DNA from: Chloroflexota bacterium
GTDB taxonomy: Bacteria; Chloroflexota; Limnocylindria; Limnocylindrales; CSP1-4
Direction of reading: 5' to 3'
NCBI GenBank assembly: GCA_003141455.1
Contig: PLMA01000068.1
Coordinates: 1-48,492, forward strand
DNA: 48,492 nt
How positions within the stretch are numbered: the stretch's first letter is position 1; the number at the start of each line of letters is the position of its first letter. The notes beneath the pieces were generated by a model. The model saw nothing but the letters and a program-made list of their open reading frames with translations. It was not told where the DNA came from and searched no databases. The translations under genes and the position numbers were made by a program. This document shows positions 43,501 through 48,492 of the stretch, piece by piece.

Positions 43501-46157
43501 ATCCGGACGTTGGAGTAGGCGATCGAGATGATCCGCCCGACGGCTTCCACGTTCCGGTCGTCGGCGTCTGTTGCCTCGTTCGGACTCGAGAAGTAGCAGA
43601 AGAACGCGCCCAGAAGGCGGTCGCCTTCCCGGACCGGGAAGACCGCGTGCGACGTCACGCCTCGGTCGACCATCGGCTGGCGATCCGGCTGGGTCGACAA
43701 GCTCCCGGCCGTTCGCTCGCGGTACGCGCCGCCGCCCGGGTCCGTCAGCAGCCGCTGCCAGAATGAGAAGGAGCTCGCGGGCCGGCTTTCGGCCACGGCC
43801 GCCATGTCAGCCGGCGTGTGGAACGACGCAACGACCTTGAAGCGATCGGCGTTCTCGAGGACCGCGAATCCGCCGTCTGCTCCAAGGGCGCTGACGATCC
43901 GCTCCAGCAGCAGCTGGGCCATCGCTTCCTCGGATATGTCGCCGCGCGGAAGCAGGGTCAGGCTCATCAGCTTTTCCAGTTGAGCGGTCAGGCGTCGCTC
44001 CTGCTCGAGCCCGCGTTCGAGGCGCTCCATGAGTCGAACGCTCTCGAGAGCCCCGACCACCTGGGCGGCAGCCTGGAAGATGACCGCGTCGCTGGGCCGA
44101 CCCCACGCCGGATTGCGTGCCCCCAGAGCCATGAAGCCCATCGACTGGTCGCGGCTACGCAGGGGAACCAGGAAGCCGGTCACGAGGCCTTCTTTGCCGA
44201 TAAGGGAGGCCAGGTCGCGGCCGCCACGGAAAGAACCCAGGCTCTCGAAGGCGATGATCTCGCCGGGCCTTTCGAGGGCGGAGCTGAGGTCCGGGATATC
44301 GGCGTCGCGGATGATATGGAGCAGCTCCCGGCTGAGTCCTCGACTTGCCTCGATCGTGGTGCCGTCCCCGTCGCCCCAGGTCACGATGATGGCGCTGTCG
44401 GCCATCGTCGCTTCGGACAGGCGCTCCAATGCCGCTACGGCGACTTCGCGCCGGGTCCTCGCGCGCCCCGTTGCTACCGCCAGCGAGCTGAGGGCCGCGG
44501 CTTCGGACTCCAGGTGGGCGGAGGTCGTCACCTCGCGGCTCATTGCGATCGCGCCGGCGAGCTCGTGCCGCTCATCTCGGAACATCGTGAGGGACAGGTC
44601 CACGACGATGTTCCGGCCCGAGAGGCTGCCAACAAGAGGGCGGTGCACCACGCGGCCGTGCCAGAAGCCCATTACGGCGGCCTCGGCGGTCGCGTCCGTG
44701 CCGAGCGGCGACCCGTCGAGCCGCAGCTGTTCGATGACCTTGTCCAGCCGGCGCCCCACGGCCTCCTCTTCCGAGAACCCATACAGGCGCTCGCCGGCCG
44801 GGTTGACGGCCGTGACTCGGTCGGCCCCGTCGGTCGTGACGATCGAGTCGGTCATCTGCTCGACGACGACACCCCCGATGCGAGCCGATCCAGCCAGGCT
44901 CTTCTGAAGCTCGGCATCTCGGCGCACCTTCTGACGCGTCGCGGTGCTGCCGATGGCCAGGCCGACGCGGCGGCCGATCTGTTCCATCCGGGCGGCGTCC
45001 AGGGGGTTCGGCGGCTCGCCGGCCCACAGCAGGACCATCGAACCGATGCGCTCGTCGTCATGCCAGAGCGGGATCGCGCGCATAGACGCCAACCCCAGGG
45101 CCCGGGCGCGTCGAGCCCAGGCTGGGGAGTCTGCGGCTCCCAGATCCATCTCGAACGGGATCCGAGCCTCGCGAACGAGCAGGGCCAGCTGCGAACGGGT
45201 CGGGTCGACGCCGCTCAGCGTGGCTCGGATCGCCTCTGGCGTGCTCGATCCGGCTGCCAGTGAGAAGCCATCGGCGTCGTCGAGTATGGCGAGCGAGGCG
45301 CTCGCGCCCCACGTGGCGGCGACGATCTCGACCGCACGCGCCGCGACGTCCGGGACCTCGAGCAGCGTCTCGCTCCGCGGAGTGAGCACGGCCAGATCGC
45401 TCAGCATCCGATCCAGCTGCTCGTCGTCGCTTTGGTCGCGCATCCGAACCAGCACAAGCCCGGCCGCCGGCGCTCCGAGCGAGACGATCAATTCGGCCGA
45501 GAACTGGTCTCCTGTGAGGGGCTGGACCGGTACGCTGCGCACGAGTGAGCCGGCTGCGAGCAACTCCGCTCGTGCCTTCTCATAGCCGCTCTCCGTAAGC
45601 CCGACAAAGAAGCCGACAAGGGCCTTGCCTACGAGCTCCTTGGGTGTTGCTCGCAGCAGGGCCACCGCTGCGTCGTTGGCGTCGACGATGACGCTGGTCA
45701 GATCCGTCAGGAACAAGGCCTCGGGTGAGTGACGGAACAGGTCCCGATACGGCAGCTCGGCAGCCTCGGGGCCCGAAGCCCCCTGATCGGAGCCCTCGCC
45801 GTCCCAGAAGAGCACCGCCACCCCGGGCTTGCCGCGGAACTCGGGCAGGCTGAGCTGCTGTATGTGCACTCGGAGCCAGATCGTCTTCCCGTCGCGGATC
45901 CGCACCTGGAGCGGGCCGTGCCAGCCCTCGTGCCGAAGGATCTCCTGGCGGAGCGTGTCGCCGCCGGTATCGTCACCCCTGATCAGCGTCAGGCGATCAG
46001 TCCAGGGCGTGCCCAGTGCCTCGCGCGACGGAATCCCGATGATCCGCGCCGCGTGATCGTTCCAGAGCACGATCTTGCCGGCCGGATCGACTATCGCCAG
46101 GCCGGCTCCGAGTCGCTTGAGCAGCCGCAGATCCGATTCCGCCAGCGTCTGCAACAC
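40566..46157 (-). CDS. Giant soluble hybrid histidine kinase with PAS, GAF and REC domains
   Basis: The protein has 1863 residues and no membrane helix, so it acts in the cytoplasm. In order it shows two PAS domains (about 15-260), a GAF domain (about 240-410), a PAS domain (about 415-545), four GAF domains (about 550-715, 716-900, 900-1070, 1070-1238), a PAS domain (about 1238-1355), a HisKA domain with His1377 in GVAHELNNPLA, an ATPase domain with NLTINAIQA, DDGPGVP, DPFFTTK and GTGLGLSVS, an Ala/Lys/Thr/Pro-rich linker (about 1605-1740), and a receiver domain with Asp1791 in LIDHRMAG and Lys in LAKPF. GTG at 46157 has AGGA close upstream. No separate regulator is adjacent, so output may go through phosphotransfer to a distant partner. 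Confidence 0.92.
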   Translation of the reverse strand: MLQTLAESDLRLLKRLGAGLAIVDPAGKIVLWNDHAARIIGIPSREALGTPWTDRLTLIRGDDTGGDTLRQEILRHEGWHGPLQVRIRDGKTIWLRVHIQQLSLPEFRGKPGVAVLFWDGEGSDQGASGPEAAELPYRDLFRHSPEALFLTDLTSVIVDANDAAVALLRATPKELVGKALVGFFVGLTESGYEKARAELLAAGSLVRSVPVQPLTGDQFSAELIVSLGAPAAGLVLVRMRDQSDDEQLDRMLSDLAVLTPRSETLLEVPDVAARAVEIVAATWGASASLAILDDADGFSLAAGSSTPEAIRATLSGVDPTRSQLALLVREARIPFEMDLGAADSPAWARRARALGLASMRAIPLWHDDERIGSMVLLWAGEPPNPLDAARMEQIGRRVGLAIGSTATRQKVRRDAELQKSLAGSARIGGVVVEQMTDSIVTTDGADRVTAVNPAGERLYGFSEEEAVGRRLDKVIEQLRLDGSPLGTDATAEAAVMGFWHGRVVHRPLVGSLSGRNIVVDLSLTMFRDERHELAGAIAMSREVTTSAHLESEAAALSSLAVATGRARTRREVAVAALERLSEATMADSAIIVTWGDGDGTTIEASRGLSRELLHIIRDADIPDLSSALERPGEIIAFESLGSFRGGRDLASLIGKEGLVTGFLVPLRSRDQSMGFMALGARNPAWGRPSDAVIFQAAAQVVGALESVRLMERLERGLEQERRLTAQLEKLMSLTLLPRGDISEEAMAQLLLERIVSALGADGGFAVLENADRFKVVASFHTPADMAAVAESRPASSFSFWQRLLTDPGGGAYRERTAGSLSTQPDRQPMVDRGVTSHAVFPVREGDRLLGAFFCYFSSPNEATDADDRNVEAVGRIISIAYSNVRMREGLAEAAEHERRLTAELRALQELTLLGASTDDLGRLAQETIEAVVVATGASGGGYILVDPSSARVDPITWVGDPSLSWAAFSESPRVPGDWPPFSELQTDQGIYLSQPDDSDQDAGTARAQAVLPLRVDDRLAGVLHLEWADRPLGQQFDVHFLEPIARICSISLANFRLRAELLHRAAAQRALGHRLDALDELTRIGEEASSFEELAHRTVSLVREALDAGGVCYLLIEVGRHFETHAVAGETGAFRLWLKGVPAKDAPGGSLLLSGASSVLGDFVAGQVDERVLPLAAASGFRSFGAIPIHAGEELAGALLCFFEQPVASLPLDEAALDSVARITAIALANFRLRERLVSSEERYRTLFEESPDALLVSALDGTVLDANEAAVRLYHLRRDEVLGRYFGQFITADEREMARRRQVVWAQGRGTFQDCGRRPDGSEFPVEIEVRVVDLGGQRRFLHLIHDLSDQDRLQRELLQAQKMEALGQLVSGVAHELNNPLAAIIAFSQLMRSDERLPEDMRHDAGLLVQEADRTRRIVQNLLDFARARPPERRPTSIGALVQSVLELQSYALNANQIQVKVDIPATLPEVDLDRAQLQQVLLNLTINAIQAHKTTDRKAPAQLWISAAVVKTRPTAGAVKGERPADEPQLVRITIRDDGPGVPESARARLFDPFFTTKQPGEGTGLGLSVSFGIVAAHNGHLWYEPGPRGVGSSFVIELPTTAHNLEIGQPQAKQAAAAIPGAGTGPGAAPRRGLPGAPAGTTRAASESAANSGLATPATAKAAGRATAAARATAKATITAVAKVAAKATGKKKATETTVDEPARPASTDTPVAPPTTESGDVARPADPQPDPSPRRPLILALDDEPSIRSFLRKALVVAGMDCVPFPDGAQALDGVRESDFDVMLIDHRMAGMSGTEFYEAAIEVRPELARRAVFMSGDVLNPDLRGFATQRDIRLLAKPFDIEAVIQVVREVLAAAER

Positions 46158-46404
46158 GTATTCCTGTTCGGGGCGCGATCATCCTCCGACCTTGCGTCGG
46201 GCCTCGGTCGCGCCACCTATCGTAGCCCCAGGCAGGGTCAGGGCTGTAGGCGCCGACGGTCCCCATTGAAAGTAGTCCGTTCGGCGGAGACGGGGAGAGC
46301 GGGCCAATCTCCGGCGACTGGGCGGCGAATAACGGCCCACGGCCATGAGATCGGAGGGCTCGGCCGGCACCGATGGCTGGGGTTGCTGTATCCTTCGCGG
46401 CCGT

Positions 46405-46479
46405 GGGCCGGTAGCTCAACGGTAGAGCAAATGACTCTTAATCATTAGGTTGAGGGTTCGAGTCCCTCCCGGCTCACCA
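46405..46479 (+). tRNA. tRNA-Lys (anticodon CTT), CCA encoded
   Basis: The acceptor GGGCCGG pairs with CCGGCTC (one G-U pair), the D arm is GCTC/GAGC, the anticodon stem AATGA/TCATT encloses CTCTTAA with anticodon CTT, and the T arm carries GGTTCGAGTCC. The 3' CCA is encoded at 46477-46479. Confidence 0.95.
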
Positions 46480-46496
46480 GATTCTGTACGTGTAAC

Positions 46497-46526
46497 TGGC
46501 CCCTTCCCGGGTTCGGGGAGGGGCCA
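46497..46526 (+). terminator. Hairpin terminator after tRNA-Lys
   Basis: A 12-bp stem with one G-U pair (46497-46508 with 46515-46526) closes a six-base loop 17 bases after the tRNA. Only a weak T-containing stretch follows. Confidence 0.65.
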
Positions 46527-46582
46527 CCTTGTCTCATCGACCGGCGGTCGCGCGGCGGGCGGTCTCGGCATTGGCGAGGCTG

Positions 46583-46588
46583 TACGAT
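46583..46588 (+). promoter_or_regulatory. Putative -10 element (TACGAT) for a leaderless start
   Basis: TACGAT is followed by seven bases and the ATG at 46596, with no Shine-Dalgarno sequence. Confidence 0.45.
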
Positions 46589-46595
46589 CTCGCCC

Positions 46596-47147
46596 ATGCG
46601 CGATCCCTACGAAGTGCTGCAGGTCCAGCCGAGCGCGGAACCGGAGGTCGTTCGAGCCGCGTATCGAGTGCTCGCGCGCAAGTACCACCCGGATCTTGGC
46701 GGTGACGCGACGCGGATGGTCGCGCTGAACGACGCGTGGGACGTGCTGGGCGACCCCGCCCGGCGAGCGGCCTACGACGCCGCGCGCGCCGCCGAGGAGA
46801 GCAGCCGGCAGGCGCCGACCACGCGCAATTGGCCCTCCGGCGCGGCCGCGTCGGCAACGGCAACGGAACCTGCGCCGGCCGGGCCGATACAAACCCCGTT
46901 CGGCACCGCTTCAGCTCCGGACGCCAATCGCGTCGGGCCACCGCCCGGCCACCCGTCCGGAGCCGTCCTGGACTTCGGTCGATATGCCGGTTGGTCTCTG
47001 GGCGAGATCGCCCGATACGATCTGGACTACCTGGAGTGGCTGCAGCGAGCTACGTTCGGGCGCCGGCTTCGGGCGGAGATAGAAACGCTCGTGCGCCAGC
47101 GCCGCGGCTCCGGTCCGGCCAGTTCGCAGGGGCTTCCGCGGCGCTAA
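46596..47147 (+). CDS. J-domain protein with C-terminal ExoX-like/DUF3820-like module
   Basis: Residues 3-62 are a J domain with HPD at 31-33 (YEVLQVQPSAEPEVVRAAYR, WDVLGDPARRAAYD). A Ser/Ala/Pro/Thr-rich linker follows. Residues about 125-168 carry the module LDFGRYAGWSLGEIARYDLD, YLEWLQRATFGRRLRAEI, which matches the C-terminal part of the J protein at 27483 in layout and key residues (FGxxAGxxLGxxxxxxxxYxxW). This looks like a paralogous pair. It should act with DnaK; the second module may recruit a specific client. The start appears leaderless, and two hairpins follow. Confidence 0.83.
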   Translation: MRDPYEVLQVQPSAEPEVVRAAYRVLARKYHPDLGGDATRMVALNDAWDVLGDPARRAAYDAARAAEESSRQAPTTRNWPSGAAASATATEPAPAGPIQTPFGTASAPDANRVGPPPGHPSGAVLDFGRYAGWSLGEIARYDLDYLEWLQRATFGRRLRAEIETLVRQRRGSGPASSQGLPRR

Positions 47148-47202
47148 CCGGGCGTCCGCATCGAGCGCCCCTCGGGGAGTTCGCTCGTCGGCCCGGACAA
47201 GA

Positions 47203-47236
47203 CAAGCGGCCCGGGGAGGGAGGCCCAGGCCGCTTG
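47203..47236 (+). terminator. Hairpin after the second J-domain gene
   Basis: CAAGCGGCC (47203-47211) pairs perfectly with GGCCGCTTG (47228-47236) around a 16-base loop. Confidence 0.6.
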
Positions 47237-47242
47237 ATCTGG

Positions 47243-47270
47243 AGAAGACGCCCCGTCACTGGCGTCTTCT
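47243..47270 (+). terminator. Second hairpin after the J-domain gene
   Basis: AGAAGACGCC (47243-47252) pairs perfectly with GGCGTCTTCT (47261-47270) around an eight-base loop. The final bases of the stem supply a short T-rich end. Confidence 0.7.
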
Positions 47271-47791
47271 GCGTGGCGTTCGAAGGAGGAACTAGCGCAG
47301 GGTAGTCATCCGGCGCTGAAAGAGCCCTGAAGAATCCGACCATCGCCCGTTGTGCGCAACTCGCCCGCGAACGCCGTGTCCGGAAGCTGAACAGGGGGAC
47401 AGGCAGGTCCGCGCGCTCATCGTCGTGCCAACCGACGGCCAGCCTTTGCGCACCGGTCCGGCCCGACCGGTAGTCGGCCGCGCGAGGCCGGGAAGGAGGT
47501 CCATGGTCGCCCGACCCGCCCGTGGCCGCGTATACTACGCCCGCCCTGACCATGGCTCGCATAGCAGTACGCCCAATCGCCGATGCCGGGGTCGGGCCGC
47601 GGTCCAGAGGACCCAGCCACGGGGCCGTCACCTCCAGGGCCTCAGCGCGGAGATCGTAATCCGAGGTTGATCAGGTCCGGCACCCTCGACCACTCGACGC
47701 TGACCAGTGTGAGCTAGCGCGTCCTCGCGGATCGGGCCGATCGGCCGAAACATACTCAGCCCCTTGTACGCAGCCCTTGAGGAGACTAGCG

Positions 47792-48492
47792 ATGTCGCAA
47801 GAGCGAGACAGTTTCGTAGAAGCGAAGCTGTCGAAGATGAGCCTGGCGGAGAAGTGCGGCCAGGTCCTCACCTTCACCTGGCGCGGGGCCTACCTCACGC
47901 CGTCAGGGATCGAGCAGATCACCCGTCTGCACGCCGGCGGCGTGTGCCTGGAGCCTTACGCGCTCGAGACCAGCAAGAACAAGTACTGGGGCCGGTCGCA
48001 GATCGATCCCACCTTCAAGAAGCCCAAAGACTACTTCGACATCGCCCACACTTACTTCGACGATCAAAGCTTCGGCGTGAGCGTGACACCGGAAGAGCTC
48101 ACCGTCGCCCTCAACCGGCTGCAGGAAATCGCGATGGCCCGGCCGTCGGGCATTCCGCTCCACGTCACCATCGACATGGAGGGCGATTTCAAGAACGACT
48201 ACACCTCCGGCCACGTCGTCCAGTTCCCGCCCCCCATGGCCATGACCGCCATCGGCGACGTGGATCTCGCCTACAAGGTGGCCTACACCCTCGGCAAGCA
48301 GATGGCCGACATCGGGGTGACTCAGTTCTATCACCCCGTCTGCGACGTCAACATCAACCCGCTCAACCCTGAGATCGGCGTCCGCTCCTTCGGCGACGAT
48401 CCGCAGGTTTGCGCGAGGTACGTCGAAGCAACGGTCCGCGGCTACCAGGACGCGGGCATCGTCGCTACCGTCAAGCACTTCGCCGGCCGCGG
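47792..48492 (+). CDS. Glycoside hydrolase family 3, N-terminal part (cut by right edge)
   Basis: The frame is open from ATG at 47792 to the window end, about 233 residues. GAGGAG (47779-47784) lies seven bases upstream. The sequence fits the N-terminal barrel of family 3 beta-glucosidases and beta-N-acetylhexosaminidases: LAEKCGQVLTF, a DMEGDF substrate segment, then DVNINPLNPEIGVRSFGDDP and the KHFAGRG motif. In hexosaminidases of the NagZ type that last motif is usually KHFPGHG, so the Pro to Ala change is worth noting. No signal peptide is present, which argues for a cytoplasmic enzyme acting on recycled wall fragments or imported glycosides. The nucleophile region lies outside the window. 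Confidence 0.87.
   Translation, partial: MSQERDSFVEAKLSKMSLAEKCGQVLTFTWRGAYLTPSGIEQITRLHAGGVCLEPYALETSKNKYWGRSQIDPTFKKPKDYFDIAHTYFDDQSFGVSVTPEELTVALNRLQEIAMARPSGIPLHVTIDMEGDFKNDYTSGHVVQFPPPMAMTAIGDVDLAYKVAYTLGKQMADIGVTQFYHPVCDVNINPLNPEIGVRSFGDDPQVCARYVEATVRGYQDAGIVATVKHFAGR

Larger units (their letters stand above)
47148..47791. other. 644-base region without a recognisable gene
   Basis: It contains two terminator hairpins at its left (listed separately) and leads to the glycoside hydrolase gene at its right. Short frames on both strands look non-coding. I tested a CCGGAAGC-containing patch (around 47380) against the signal recognition particle RNA core and it does not fit. The long upstream leader may hold regulatory sites that cannot be named from sequence alone. 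Confidence 0.5.

Noticed and set aside
46416-46892. Minus-strand frame over tRNA-Lys ending GGTRTLNLMIKSHLLYR
   Set aside because: Another classic translated-tRNA artefact; the rest of the frame is antisense to the J-domain gene.
47360-47450. CCGGAAGC and CAGGTCC patches considered as signal recognition particle RNA
   Set aside because: The conserved core order and the flanking stem of that RNA cannot be built here.

Overview
This window is a continuous stretch of GC-rich (roughly two-thirds G+C) bacterial chromosome carrying about 40 protein genes and two tRNA genes. No transposase, integrase, phage, plasmid or CRISPR genes are visible. The organism is probably a free-living high-GC Chloroflexota bacterium of the Limnocylindria kind, or less likely an actinobacterium. 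The grounds are indirect: two families that commonly use coenzyme F420 (a Ddn-type reductase and a luciferase-like oxidoreductase), a MenA-like prenyltransferase, a separately encoded B12 subunit of an acyl-CoA mutase, many Cys4 zinc-ribbon proteins, and frequent leaderless starts. No taxonomic marker such as rRNA is present, so this is inference.

Layout. 1-5.0 kb: an RDD membrane protein cut by the left edge, small hypothetical genes, an orphan DNA methyltransferase, tRNA-Arg(TCT), a second RDD protein with a tandemly repeated Pro/Tyr/Gly tail, and a small Cys-rich protein. 5.1-7.0 kb: signal peptidase I followed by a membrane-anchored beta-propeller protein. 7.0-13.2 kb: the glutamate synthase operon gltB-gltD. 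13.4-20.1 kb: a membrane-anchored hypothetical protein, a BldC/excisionase-type regulator, a class III aminotransferase, a hypothetical protein, and an operon in which a luciferase-like/UbiA fusion overlaps a CPBP protease gene. 20.3-25.0 kb: a GNAT acetyltransferase, an ABC exporter pair, a small Cys-rich anchored protein, a Ddn-family reductase and a four-helix membrane protein. 25.0-27.4 kb: an Imm-5-like gene flanked by two copies of a nitroreductase 3' end, then the intact nitroreductase and an anchored alpha/beta hydrolase. 27.5-30.5 kb: a J-domain protein, a DinB/DfsB-like protein, a hypothetical protein, and an arsR-trxA operon with a readable promoter and operator. 30.6-37.8 kb: an uncharacterised 554-residue protein with two zinc-ribbon proteins, an ECF sigma factor with a 1070-residue membrane partner built from four repeats, and a small zincin. 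37.9-40.5 kb: folE, a small zinc protein, the B12-binding mutase subunit and meaB. 40.6-46.2 kb: a 1863-residue cytoplasmic hybrid histidine kinase. 46.4-48.5 kb: tRNA-Lys(CTT), a second J-domain protein, and the start of a family 3 glycoside hydrolase cut by the right edge.

How the genes work together. Nitrogen assimilation (gltBD) and possibly GABA or ornithine turnover, quinone and F420 redox chemistry, propionyl/methylmalonyl-type B12 metabolism and folate or pterin synthesis form the metabolic core. The rest is mostly sensing and envelope biology. The features most worth a second look are the luciferase-like/UbiA fusion, the four-repeat sigma-factor partner, the repeat-flanked Imm-5-like gene, the histone-H1-like linker in the giant kinase, the two J-domain proteins that share a C-terminal module, and a recurrent TANNNT-N6/7-start promoter layout at about ten genes that implies widespread leaderless mRNAs.
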